Positions 45,401 through 50,795 of a DNA stretch of 64,000 bases are shown here, piece after piece. Each line of letters starts with the position of its first letter. Positions within the stretch are counted from its first letter, which is position 1. This DNA is from Tenodera sinensis. Lineage: Eukaryota > Arthropoda > Insecta > Mantodea > Mantidae. The notes beneath the pieces were generated by a model. It saw only the letters and a list, made by a program, of their open reading frames with translations, had not been told where the DNA came from and made no database searches. Location: assembly GCA_030765045.1 (NCBI GenBank), contig CM060974.1, positions 56,825,839 to 56,889,838 on the forward strand. Reading direction: 5' to 3'. The translations under genes and the position numbers were made by a program.

Positions 45401-47495
45401 GCCGAACGCTTCCTCTTGCTGCCTTCCATCAAAAATGTAGCCTAATAACTATAATACTAATACCTAACGCCAACTAACCTAACACTAAGCAGAAATCTAA
45501 CCTACACAATATTTTAAATAAATTAACGAATAACTAAATAATAATAAGTTAAAATTTATAAGGAATAAATAGTAATGAAAATATGAGATTAATTTAGAAA
45601 AAAGTATATAAACTGATCACTGGCGCCTATTCGCAATTAAAAATTTTCGTTAATTGATTCTAACTATACAGTTCACCCACGAGATAGCGTTACAAGCGTG
45701 GCAAAAGTCTAGTGAAAAATGTTACCAACTGTTTGCATGACATCAAAATGCTCAGGATAACAAACCTACAGTCAAATTGAGTTCGTAAGACGAGGCACTG
45801 AGCCTAACTAACAGTTAGCGATAACTGAGAGGTAACAAACCGTGACTAGTAACCGGAGATCGTAATACAGGCCGTAAGTGTTTCAAGTGTGTCGGTTTAA
45901 TCTAGAATTTGTTGAATGCATTTAACATTGATGTATATTTCTCCACAGTCATGGAGGATTCTCAGCAATGACTTTCTTAAAATAAATATTTTCTAATACC
46001 TGTACATGTAACAAAAGAACGTTAAATGCTTATCCAGAAACAAACAACAGCCCCTGCACATAGCACTATAAAACCTCTGGTATAATGGTCCAGTTATTTA
46101 TAAGTGAATTTGAATGATACCTTGTGTTTCTTAAATTGAGCTGTTACAATAATAACTATTTTTAATTTATCTGCATAAGAATAACTATAGAATGTTACAT
46201 TTGAACTGAATTGTTTTAAGTAGAGGAACACAAGCTAAGCACCAAAGGTTTCAGTTGCCACACCAGCCAGCTCCTTGTCACATGGTTTTGTTTACAACTC
46301 CTTTGAACTTAGAGTGAAACTCTTTTAAACTGTGTGAACATACCTTTGTTGCTCCAAAGGCCCTCACACACTTTAGAAGAGAAGTAGGGACACAAAAGTA
46401 TGTAATAAATGAGTCAGGTGTACACTAATTATATATGGCATAGAGTGGCAGTAAAACGAAGTTGGAAATACAATTAAAATGGGTTCAATTTACAATGGTC
46501 TACTATACTTCCGCAGTAAAATGAACAAAGGGTGGTTTAAAGTTTCAAATGAACCACAGTAAAAAAAGAACATGATAGGTACTATTTTATCATTTTAATG
46601 ATATAGAACTCCCACAGGGAATTTTCCAGAATTTATAAATAGATTAGACAGAAACATCTCATACATTAACGTAAACACACTTAATAGTTATAAAATGAAG
46701 ACTAACCTCACCTCCCTGTTACATACATTTAATTTGGAATATGTGACTCTCATTGCAACCCCAATTCACATGCACATTGCAAAAGCTATAGATATTTTTC
46801 TAGACTCAGAAAATATTCTACATCATAATTTAACTCCTACTTAAAATGAGATGACAGATCACAATGCTCACGTATTGTTAGTAAGAAACAGGTTGATAAT
46901 AAGAAAAATAAATTACAACAAGAATAATTGGTCATCAGTAAACCTATAAATTTAAATTGGTGTTGAAGAATGAAAAGTACACTTATGTCTATGTCAACTC
47001 ACAAGTAAACGATAAATTTAATGTTCAACGAGAGAAAGGAAAATAAAAATGATGTACTTTTAGTTTAATGTTAATTAATCACATAGCAAGAAAAGTGTTT
47101 ATATACTTTCTTTATTTGAGAGACAAAATAAACTGATATTTATCTGTTAGTGCTGCACATTTAAGAAAATAAAAAAAGAAAGAAAAATAAAATTGATGCC
47201 CTTTTTCTGTAGAACATACCTTAGTACCATCATTAGTATATGAATCTGCCCTTCTCAGCCACCAATCCTCTTCTTTAATATCTATCTCGGTTTCAATTTC
47301 ACTTTCTTTGATGGTTTCATTAAATCTCATTAGATGGTATTTTTCACTTTCTGAACATGTAGAATCTTTAACCTCTGATTTGATATCACTGCTACTTGTA
47401 ACAGTTTCAATCTTAACTGTCTTTACAAGGTTTTTGGTTTCGCCCTCATTCTCTGAACATAAGTCTGGGAAACAAGATTCTTCTTTGATATCCAT
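16944..47495 (-). CDS. Cys2His2 zinc-finger protein gene, three coding exons
   Basis: Exon 1 (47220-47495) gives 92 residues starting MDIKEESCFPDL, acidic and IKEE-rich. Exon 2 (36308-36348, 41 bp) adds DETDEDVYSTEQP. Exon 3 (18387-16944) completes the split Arg codon, adds LCTQELSNAVSGKSLLIGAE, and then encodes the fingers. Phases agree at both joins (0, then 2), with donors AAG/GTATGT and AAG/GTAAGT and acceptors TGTTACAG and TGTTTCAG. The total is about 586 aa: one degenerate finger followed by 13 regular C-x2-C...H-x4-H fingers with the linker EGKKPHQ, 28 residues per unit. Such proteins normally bind DNA in the nucleus as transcription regulators; the target is unknown. The introns (17.9 and 10.9 kb) are filled with transposons. 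No transcript data were used. Confidence 0.8.
18388..18991. other. Intron sequence, nothing recognised
   Basis: AT-rich intron of the zinc-finger gene between exon 3 and the BEL/Pao insertion. No further feature is seen. Confidence 0.4.
18992..19139 (+). repeat. 5' LTR of the BEL/Pao element
   Basis: It starts TGTTCAGTGACTGG and ends GATGGTAACA. The copy at 24145 is 6 bp shorter, with several substitutions, so the insertion is older than the Gypsy element. A possible primer-binding site, TGGTCCTCTGGGCCGG, begins two bases downstream at 19142; the matching tRNA was not identified. Confidence 0.85.
19536..21177 (+). pseudogene. BEL/Pao gag and protease
   Basis: Gag begins at the ATG at 19536 but meets a stop after 12 codons. 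It continues in pieces at 19719-19931 and 20134-21177. The last piece contains two Cys/His groups (CAYCNSSHALSKC and CLNCLRSGHIVRNC) followed by CRTCGKRHHTLVH, like the knuckles of Pao gag. The protease follows with CRALLDTGSQSCFI, which has the DTGS active-site core. The function would be particle assembly and polyprotein cleavage; stops prevent a full product. Confidence 0.8.
21382..23451 (+). pseudogene. BEL/Pao reverse transcriptase and RNase H
   Basis: Overlapping frames at 21382-21783, 21780-22049, 21997-22497 and 22519-23451 carry the RT region (FTADVAKMYRQIWLHPDD, LNDFYVDC) and Pao-type RNase H (HGFCNASEKAYGGC, LWTDSTAVLSWL, RHVPSQHNPADLISRG). The catalytic box reads YVDC at 22099-22110 where the family has YVDD. 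This alone should abolish polymerase activity. At least three frameshifts or stops separate the pieces. Confidence 0.85.
23452..24046 (+). pseudogene. BEL/Pao integrase remnant and C-terminal domain
   Basis: At 23460-23560 the reading gives an integrase-zinc-region-like stretch (HPLILPRHHLTNLL, frames broken). It then jumps straight to LAREIEACLNSRPLVPLS, the end of the integrase core. The first two core acidic motifs are missing. The DUF5641-type end is intact: LLTRWEKLQQQLQEFWSRW through AVVEGLHPGADGLVRVATI. Confidence 0.75.
24145..24286 (+). repeat. 3' LTR of the BEL/Pao element
   Basis: It follows the sequence TTGGCGGCCGGTA. A similar GGCGGCCGGTAGTATAATG occurs inside the element at 21329-21347, at a break in coding. 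This may reflect an internal repeat or a rearrangement involving the plus-strand primer region. Confidence 0.8.
24292..26111. other. Intron sequence with a short PLE terminal fragment
   Basis: No coding frame is supported. At about 25112-25133 CACCGGCCGTGAAAGCCTAC matches the terminal motif of the Penelope-like elements (compare the reverse complement of 33064-33085, and 63201-63222). A short CA repeat (25275-25290) is followed by GAGCATTTTCTAAAAATGCC; I cannot name that repeat. Confidence 0.45.
26116..26856 (-). mobile_element. piggyBac-1: internally deleted piggyBac element
   Basis: The ends are CCTCTTGAGCGCTAT (left) and, reading inward from the right, ACTCTTGAGTGCTGG. They are directly flanked by TTAA at 26112-26115 and 26857-26860. 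TTAA duplication and such ends are the signature of piggyBac. Only 741 bp remain, holding the C-terminal end of the transposase on the minus strand. Confidence 0.85.
26290..26631 (-). pseudogene. piggyBac transposase, C-terminal end
   Basis: The 113-codon frame starts MKWHYLLWCFV and continues with LDFRISIARSIIEQ, matching the last helices of piggyBac-type (DDE_Tnp_1_7) transposases. It then reads CFVCCKKG, ECGDVPLCVYPCFEAYH, the Cys-rich zinc-binding end domain that recognises the element ends. The catalytic core is absent. Confidence 0.8.
27090..27763 (+). pseudogene. CR1/L2-like LINE fragment with an esterase-type region
   Basis: The frame at 27096-27398 ends in LDLVVIFGGRKGVSKDGS, resembling the GGSND block of the SGNH-hydrolase domain in arthropod retroelement ORF1 proteins. 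After a stop, shifted frames continue with a THTNVIIV-like stretch and, near 27740-27763, LVILHHNIQ. That last piece is like the opening of an endonuclease domain (LHQNIQ). I read it as the end of ORF1 and the start of ORF2, cut off by the Tc1 insertion at 27766. Confidence 0.5.
27766..28830 (+). mobile_element. Tc1-like transposon, decayed and truncated
   Basis: It begins right after TA (27764-27765) with CAGTGACTCCAAAAAGTATT, a typical Tc1 inverted-repeat start. The transposase remnant runs from the ATG at 28062 (MSKKSKETAEESRIAARLFK) to about 28830, passing ATEMGIKVSSQ, RRKRLAYAKEHRNDTFEFWKN and LMVWGCMSDN, then the FQQDNDP region (QDNDP readable near 28780). Many stops and frameshifts are present. 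No matching right end was found, so the copy is truncated. Confidence 0.85.
28062..28830 (+). pseudogene. Tc1-like transposase, broken
   Basis: The order is DNA-binding helix-turn-helix (about 28062-28300), then the DDE core. The first catalytic Asp region (FEFWKNVVLID) survives at 28480-28522. The second is in the QDNDP stretch near 28780. The end of the core is missing. The enzyme would cut and paste its own DNA between TA sites. Confidence 0.75.
28831..29530. other. Intron sequence, nothing recognised
   Basis: AT-rich. An A13-G5 run lies at 28983-29000. No gene or clear repeat. Confidence 0.35.
29531..29665. repeat. Penelope terminal-repeat remnant, palindromic
   Basis: AAGCTTTCAGGGCCGGAGTC ... 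TGGTCTGCTGGAGTT matches the PLE1 end at 33062-33130. The following AAGCCCGGAAGTAATTTC is the reverse complement of GAAATTACTTCTGGGCTT just before it. This leaves an inverted pair of terminal fragments with no body between them. Confidence 0.65.
29666..30067. other. Intron sequence, nothing recognised
   Basis: AT-rich, with no coding frame or repeat recognised. Confidence 0.3.
30068..31634 (+). mobile_element. LINE-B, 5'-truncated copy
   Basis: It begins in the RT thumb region and runs through RNase H to the same 3' end as the other LINE-B copies (CCAGCATTAGCTAACAAC). It is clearly related to LINE-A but diverged. Coding is broken by frameshifts and by a long A tract at about 30405-30433, which sits inside the coding region rather than at a tail. 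The left boundary is set by loss of similarity; no target repeat was found. Confidence 0.8.
30075..31530 (+). pseudogene. LINE-B reverse transcriptase end and RNase H
   Basis: Pieces read AKYLGVTFDTKLTW (RT), MKWGCSKATLN, then IYTDGSL, FDGEIES, ILSDSRADL and GNENADFLAKKG (RNase H acidic residues in order). The two RNase H halves are in different frames (30803-31198 and 30963-31337). A CCHC-like tail (about 31486-31550) follows, as in LINE-A. The copy cannot encode a working protein. Confidence 0.75.
31780..31900 (+). repeat. Third leader block of the LINE type (family C5)
   Basis: GTGGACCCATTGACCAATAG followed by CAGGTGCGGTCCTCC and TGGTGATGTAACCACCA is the counterpart of the LINE-A leader core at 8790-8865. 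The outer stem GGACC/GGTCC is kept. The inner stem is ATT-GACC-AAT in place of CGTT-GACC-AACG. No coding region follows. It lies 150 bp after the LINE-B copy. Confidence 0.6.
32048..32267 (+). mobile_element. SINE2, plus-strand copy
   Basis: The tRNA-like head has an A box (GTGGTAGCGTGTCTGC) and a B box region (GGTCACGAGTTTGAATG). The body matches SINE2 at 36799-37050, and the end is CATTGGAGGATGTTAAT followed by A9. It is diverged from the copy at 36.8 kb. Confidence 0.75.
32268..33042. other. Intron sequence, nothing recognised
   Basis: No supported gene. Frames on both strands at 32236-32571 overlap each other and resemble no family that I know. Confidence 0.35.
33146..33181 (-). ncRNA. 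Hammerhead-ribozyme-like core, PLE1 minus copy
   Basis: The minus strand reads CCA-CTGAAGA, stem II TGTCC...GGACG, then GAAAC-GTC-TGG. It has the CUGANGA and GAAA boxes, a stem II of five pairs, a three-pair stem I (CCA/TGG), and the GUC cleavage triplet. Stem III is almost absent, but ACGT is self-complementary, so a dimer is possible. Hammerheads in Penelope terminal repeats are published. Confidence 0.55.
33175..34089 (-). pseudogene. PLE1 linker and GIY-YIG endonuclease
   Basis: About 100 residues of linker are followed by GVYRIPCSCGSVYIGTTQRS, the GIY-YIG core (here GVY-YIG), RLTEHKRSCR with the conserved Arg and His, and later REAIEIYKHPNNFN with the conserved Glu and Asn. The Cys-x-Cys insert is typical of Penelope endonucleases, which nick the target DNA. 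The domain itself is intact; only the link to the RT is broken. Confidence 0.85.
34064..34960 (-). pseudogene. PLE1 reverse transcriptase
   Basis: From NIIICSADKGNATVILNQQD the frame holds LYGLPKIHKPDVPLRPIVS, LISFDVVSLFTMVP, GVAMGSPLSPVVANFFME and the catalytic LRYVDDTFVVWPHG, ending LPFLDVLVSRKADG. These are the Penelope-type RT motifs in order. The N-terminal region before the first motif is absent. Near 34075 about 25 bp are missing (VYRKP... expected), which shifts the frame into the endonuclease part. The RT belongs to the group related to telomerase. Confidence 0.85.
34961..35624 (+). pseudogene. PLE1 second copy, GIY-YIG endonuclease end
   Basis: The reading from LPYFQNVTDRIQHIL to SPRRLRPRH repeats residues of the minus-strand copy. 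The visible changes are Ser to Phe (TDKFAVAQ) and Asp to Gly (TSGATL). It lacks the RT completely, so it is a 5'-truncated copy joined inverted to the first. Confidence 0.85.
35618..35657 (+). ncRNA. Hammerhead-ribozyme-like core, PLE1 plus copy
   Basis: Identical motif to 33146-33181 on the opposite strand: CTGAAGA at 35621-35627 and GAAAC at 35648-35652. Confidence 0.55.
35668..35807 (+). repeat. 69-bp tandem duplication at the PLE1 right edge
   Basis: The end of the element plus the target repeat (CTCCAGCAGACC ... AATGGTATTTAAAGTATGGCAGA) is present twice, starting at 35668 and 35737. The duplicated unit crosses the element-flank boundary, so it arose during or after insertion. Confidence 0.85.
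35808..36307. other. Intron sequence, nothing recognised
   Basis: Sequence between PLE1 and the microexon. No other feature is seen. Confidence 0.35.
36308..36348 (-). CDS. Zinc-finger gene, exon 2 (41-bp microexon)
   Basis: On the minus strand GTGAATTGTTATGTTACAG precedes GATGAAACAGATGAAG and the exon ends CAACCAAG before GTAAGTC. Forty-one bases hold 13 codons plus 2 bases. That is exactly the phase needed between exon 1 (phase 0) and exon 3 (which begins with one base finishing the codon). It encodes an acidic stretch. Confidence 0.8.
36799..37050 (-). mobile_element. SINE2, well-preserved copy
   Basis: The 14-bp repeat GTTATGTTGGATTT flanks it at 36785-36798 and 37051-37064. Read on the minus strand it starts with a tRNA-like head (GATGGTTAGCGTGTCTGCC as A box, GTGCGTTCGAATCTC as B box), has a body of about 170 bp, and ends in an A-rich tail (the T run at 36799-36808). 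tRNA-like promoter boxes allow RNA polymerase III transcription. Confidence 0.9.
37142..37165 (+). repeat. Harbinger left inverted repeat
   Basis: All 24 bases equal the reverse complement of 45850-45873. A related word, GTGTATTACGACCTTCGGTTAA, recurs 60 bp inside (about 37206-37227), likely a subterminal binding site for the Myb protein or transposase. Confidence 0.9.
37325..40156 (+). CDS. Harbinger transposase (HARBI1-like), two exons
   Basis: Exon 1 is 37325-37548 (MAYLQPQLPVES ... FTTE plus two bases), donor AAAG/GTAAGT. Exon 2 is 39259-40156 after TTTTTTCAG, and the join rebuilds an Arg codon in frame. The product is 373 aa, close to HARBI1-type length. The N-terminal half has a helix-turn-helix-like region (DISGVHKATVGRIISNV). 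The DDE_Tnp_4 core shows IGALDCTHVRI (first Asp), NRKGYFSFNAQTLVDADL, PGSAHDSTIF, VLCDSAYAVGPYLLPP (second Asp) and ERCYGVLKARFPVL (Glu). It would cut and paste the element, together with the Myb protein encoded opposite. No damage is visible. Confidence 0.9.
40105..40486 (+). other. Coding-like open stretch after the transposase stop
   Basis: In another frame an open stretch of about 125 codons reads FSRPVTWERACLDAV, then LREAFTTLSDAITSIHSC, and ends CDELCRHMKCINFPN. It has an amphipathic helix-like part and no ATG. A donor-like CAG/GTACAG occurs at the transposase end (about 40141), so an alternative 3' exon or a remnant of another gene are both possible. I do not recognise a family. Confidence 0.3.
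40490..41430. other. Harbinger interior between the two genes
   Basis: Non-coding in my reading. A B-box-like word, CTGGTTCGAATCCACAG, lies at about 40756-40772, but I see no matching A box upstream. This interval should hold the two convergent polyadenylation regions. Confidence 0.35.
41431..45432 (-). CDS. Harbinger Myb/SANT-like DNA-binding protein, five exons
   Basis: Exons on the minus strand: 45298-45432, 44945-45203, 44759-44860, 43168-43245 and 41431-41717. Phases run 0, 1, 1, 1, all joins are in frame with GT-AG signals, and the sum is 286 aa. Residues 1-85 (KRSANYTEEENMVLLDLI through TWKEKERAWELITTQFNS and LQLREKYEALKKRAR) match the Myb_DNA-bind_5 type trihelix. The middle is Ser/Pro-rich with two PDW motifs (NPDWDVPS, DPDWGDFS). 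The last 95 residues are a strongly charged coiled coil. In Harbinger elements such a partner helps carry the transposase into the nucleus and to the element ends. It could also be read as a host MSANTD-like gene, but it sits inside the TIRs. Confidence 0.85.
41718..43167 (-). other. Intron 4 of the Harbinger Myb gene
   Basis: Donor GTAAGAG at 43167 and acceptor TTTTGCAATGTTCACAG ending at 41718. Nothing coding was found inside. Confidence 0.6.
43919..43940. repeat. Poly-T tract of about 22 bp
   Basis: A T run in intron 3 of the Myb gene (an A run in its transcript). It may be a simple repeat or the tail of an unrecognised insertion. Confidence 0.6.
45850..45873 (-). repeat. Harbinger right inverted repeat
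   Basis: Perfect partner of 37142-37165. Similarity ends after 24 bp. The subterminal part holds several TAAC/GTTA words (45800-45850). Confidence 0.9.
45878..47219. other. Intron sequence, nothing recognised
   Basis: AT-rich intron between the Harbinger element and exon 1 of the zinc-finger gene. No repeat or coding frame was recognised. Confidence 0.4.
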
Positions 47496-47548
47496 TTTAC
47501 TATAGTTACTGTATTTGAACAGTTCAGTTCTTAAACTTCAGAGCAAGT
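47220..47548 (-). CDS. Zinc-finger gene, exon 1 (start codon and 5' UTR end)
   Basis: The exon begins after the acceptor TTTCTTTTTCCACAG (boundary at 47548/47549). It has 53 bases of leader, an ATG at 47495, 92 codons, and ends ACTAAG before GTATGT. The leader acceptor implies at least one more non-coding exon upstream, not located. The product is rich in Glu, Lys and Ser and holds two DIKEE-type motifs. Confidence 0.75.
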
Positions 47549-48237
47549 CTGTGGAAAAAGAAACATTATTAGTAACATCCACGAGTTTGCTTCCTGATAA
47601 AATTAAACTACATTACATTTCAACAGACAACATAAAGTAGTGCATAGTAAAATTGGTAATGTGGTATAATATGTTAAGAATAACATTTTTAACATACAAG
47701 GTTCCATAGCATCCTTAGCTATTTGAATCATAAATAGTAGAATACACTTTAAATTATTTTATTCCAAGCACGTTTTGATAATCTTAACACAGAAGAGCTT
47801 ACACTGAGCACTACAAAATTAACATAGATATTTTACTGATCTTATGCTATTCCTTTGCATAAAAACTTGTCAACTTCAATTTTATATTATAGACCATAAA
47901 ATTCACTAGATCAACAAGAGCACAGCACAGTTTCACTCGCACAAAACAAAGAGTCATCACTTATGAAGTTATTATGGCTAATAATTGTTACTCTTCACTT
48001 CGGGTTGTGGTCCTCTACAATTACTCAAATAACTATTCATATAACTACTTGTGTTAAGTTTCTATTTTGTTTCCCCACCTGAGTCAGGATTAAAGGTCGA
48101 CTTATTTGTTTATTTTTGGTTGGTTATCCCTGTATAAGCAGCTCTTAACTATAGAAGTCTATTATTTATTTCTGTCAACAAACTTACTTCTTGGTGCTTT
48201 TAAACACACAAGCTGTCTGGGCGATGTTTGAAATGTA
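47549..48237. other. Sequence upstream of the first coding exon
   Basis: Expected to be intron between a 5' non-coding exon and exon 1 of the zinc-finger gene. I could not place the upstream exon or a promoter. Confidence 0.3.
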
Positions 48238-48382
48238 GAATCAGAACTGAAAAATTGAATACCACAGCTGGGATATGAACCACAGACCCTCCACTTACCA
48301 GGCAGTTAGAGCACCTGCCTGGTAAGCAGAGGGTCTGTGGCTCAAATCCCTGCTGTGGCACTGAATTTTTCAGTTCTTATTC
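48238..48382. mobile_element. SINE3, inverted pair forming a large palindrome
   Basis: Arms 48238-48305 and 48315-48382 are reverse complements with a few mismatches, leaving a 9-base centre. The right arm reads GTTAGAGCACCTGCCTGG, an anticodon-like loop CTGGTAA (GGT), then GGTCTGTGGCTCAAATCCC, and ends TGAATTTTTCAGTTC. This is the tRNA-like head and short tail of SINE3. The left arm is the same on the minus strand. RNA from either strand would fold into one long hairpin. Confidence 0.75.
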
Positions 48383-49027
48383 TGCCTCTCAAAAAAGTTT
48401 TCTCTTGCTTTGCATATATGTCTTGTGATAAGCATGAGACAAGGAATACTTTTATGATTGTATGCCTTAGTTGGTTTCTGTATGTAATTTAACTTCATTA
48501 GTAATGGTGAAAGATTTGAAATTGGACGTTAGTGATAATACAATGAATGAAGAACCTAAAGAGGAACAGGCAGATGACAGCACTGTTGCCAAATTGTCCC
48601 AAGTAGCACATGTCCCTGCCCCACGCAAGTGAGACAGATTCAATCAAGGATGTCAAGCTTTACAGGAAACAATTTTTCCAGCTGTGAGAAGTAATGAATC
48701 TGTTGTTGATGCTACAGAATTGAATCAGGAAATATACCTAGAAGATGTGTCACAATATACTGGCAGAGGGGCCAAGTACCACAGATCATGCACACAAACT
48801 TATAGTGAGTGGAAAACATGCCTGAGTATGGCAAGTGTTGATAGATGCTAACATTCTCCAGAACATAAAAGACCAACTTGAAGTAACTATAGCTATATTG
48901 TATGCCCATGGACAACATGGAGGGAAGAACTTCCCCTTGAAATTTCTATAATCACAGTATGGGGACCACCATTTTCCTCTCATCTAATGTGAAGGAACAA
49001 GTAGATTGTGATCAGTAGGGTCACACA
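48383..49027. other. Spacer, possibly upstream part of piggyBac-2
   Basis: The plus strand at 48504-48632 is open (MVKDLKLDVSDN ...) and further frames to about 48990 are broken. They sit just before the piggyBac-2 remnant and could be its N-terminal region, but I cannot align them to it. Confidence 0.25.
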
Positions 49028-49625
49028 ATGACAAACTTTGGAATAATCTGGAGTCCATTTGTACACAACTGCACATTGAGCTACAAACCAGGTGCAATTA
49101 TTACTATAGATGAGCAGCTGTATCTATTCAAGGCTTCATGTTGCTTCACTCAATATGTGAGTAACAAACCAGATAAAGAGGTAGAACTGGAACTTAAAAA
49201 TTCAATGCCACAACTGGGATTTGAACCACAGACCTTCCGCTTGCCGGGCGGACGCTCTAACCACTGAGCTATTGTGACAAACTGCCAGAATGGCATTAAA
49301 TTCTCAAGCCAGTTTGGTTTGAAGTTCTGGCTTGTTGCAGACTCTGAAACAAAATGTATGGTGAATAGTTTTCCTATTTGGGAAAACATTCTGAACAGCC
49401 ATCTAACATGTCAGTACCAAAGCACCTTGTCACAGAACTGATGCAACCTTTCAGTTCAAGACGGAAGTTACTTGTAATAACATTTTTATGTCTAAAAAAA
49501 CTTGTTCAGGTGAAACGGAAGCGCACAACATTTTCTTCAATGGACCTAGCTGGAATCAGGACTTGGATCCTATATGAGAATGTCAGAGGAGAAAAGGTAA
49601 CCAGACAAGAACTTCTTTGAAAGTT
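49028..49625 (+). pseudogene. piggyBac-2 transposase remnant, split by a SINE
   Basis: NFGIIWSPFVHNCTLSYKPGAIITIDEQL holds a catalytic Asp in TIDEQL and continues YVSNKPDK. After the SINE3 insertion it resumes QFGLKFWLVADSETKCMVNSF and LVTELMQPFSSR, then an FFTSLKLA-like stretch that is frameshifted. This is the middle of a DDE_Tnp_1_7 core. The family differs from piggyBac-1. Confidence 0.7.
49181..49290 (-). mobile_element. SINE3 copy inside piggyBac-2
   Basis: On the minus strand ATAGCTCAGTGGTTAGAGCG is a strong A box and GGTCTGTGGTTCAAATCCC a B box. The anticodon arm is TCCGC-CCGGCAA-GCGGA (anticodon GGC, Ala-like). The end is TGAATTTTTAAGTTCC as in the 48.3-kb pair. It interrupts a coding stretch that can be followed on both sides. 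Confidence 0.8.
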
Positions 49626-49650
49626 AGCAGATCTCTCGTCTGAACATATA

Positions 49651-50795
49651 GGAGGATGGTTTGAAAAATTTGTCCGTGAAACTTCTTTATTTCTCAGTGT
49701 AGATTAATGCACTTGGCCCAGCAATGTTCTAATGGCTTGATCTCATCTTGGAAATGAGATTCCTTCAAGCCTGCAAAATAGTTGTCAACTCCAGCCATCA
49801 AGGGGTGGAAGTCTAACAGAGCCACATCATGTTAATAAGGCGGGTGTAGCAACAATTCATATCTCAGTTCATGTAATTTTGTCATGATACCAGCACATGT
49901 GTGTGGGTGTGCATTGTCTTGATGGCAGATGATTTTCTTCCTTGCTAAACCTGGCCTTTTTTGCAAACCTTCTGTTGTAATTGGTCCAAAAGATTACCAC
50001 AGTATTCTCCAGTAATTGTTTGCCATGTTGGGAGATAATCCACAAACAGAATCCCCTTCACATCCTAGAACACTGAAGCCAGGAACTTTCCAGCAAAAAG
50101 AATTGTCTTTGCTTCCTTTGGTGGTGGAGAATCAGCATCTTTCCACTGCTTTGACTGTTGTTTTGTGTCTGGGGTATAGTAATGGATCTAAGTTTCGCTT
50201 TGTTTCTTGTAAACTGAAACAAGCATTGGTTCAATATTTCCATTTTTACGTGATTTTGATTCATTTTGCAGATTTTTTTCATTTCTAATTCTTCAGTTAA
50301 AATGTAATACACCCTTTCACATGATATCTGACAAGTTTGTGCAATTTCTCACACTTTCAATTGCAGATCCTCCATTACCATTTTTTGCACTTTTGCAATG
50401 ATTTCTGGAGTAGTGACACATCTTGAGCAACCACTACATAGATTATCATCTAAGCTCTCCCAACCACATTTAAATTTGTTCACTTGACAACTATTGAATA
50501 TGAAGCAGCAGAGTCCCCCAGTGTATTCTGGAAATCACCATGACTCTCTTTTGATTTCATATCTTTCTTTACAAATTACTTAATCACTACTTGAATCTCG
50601 ATTTTTTCCATCTTCACAAATCACTAATTAGGAAGAACAATACAGCCAACTTTACCGCCACAGGTCTCTTCCAAGAGCACTTTTGTTGCATGTGTTTACA
50701 GGTAACAGTCGAATGAATATCATGGGAACAACACGCTTGTGCTAGCACTGACCTTTTGTGGTGATTCCAAGAGCTTTTTAAACCACCTTCACACT
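49651..50795 (-). mobile_element. Mariner element, decayed
   Basis: The left end GGATGGTTTGAAAAATTTG and, read inward, the right end GGTGGTTTAAAAAGCTC are imperfect inverted repeats. The transposase remnant starts at the ATG complement at 50609-50611 (MEKIEIRVVIKYFVKKGMKS). It continues through DSAASYSTVVKWTN and KESHFQDEIKPLEHCWAKCI. Several stops and frameshifts are present. It is typical of mariner (D,D34D) transposases; the exact subfamily was not set. Confidence 0.8.

Larger units (their letters stand above)
37142..45873. mobile_element. Apparently complete PIF/Harbinger DNA transposon
   Basis: The two ends are perfect 24-bp inverted repeats beginning GGCCTGTATTACGATCTC (37142-37165 and 45850-45873). 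Between them lie a two-exon DDE transposase (plus strand) and a five-exon Myb-like gene (minus strand), facing each other. This is the classic two-gene Harbinger plan. All exon joins are open and in phase. Flanks are GTTAG (37137-37141) and GTAAG (45874-45878), or TTA/TAA if one base is given to the ends; this is a near but imperfect target repeat. The element is 8.7 kb, long for the group, because of its introns. It lies in the second intron of the zinc-finger gene. Confidence 0.9.

Noticed and set aside
41431..45432. Myb-type gene as a host gene in the intron
   Set aside because: It lies inside perfect inverted repeats, convergent with the transposase, as expected for the second Harbinger gene. 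A host origin cannot be fully excluded.
49195..49290. A functional tRNA-Ala gene on the minus strand
   Set aside because: The anticodon arm pairs, but position 33 is C rather than T, the T stem is imperfect, and a SINE tail follows.
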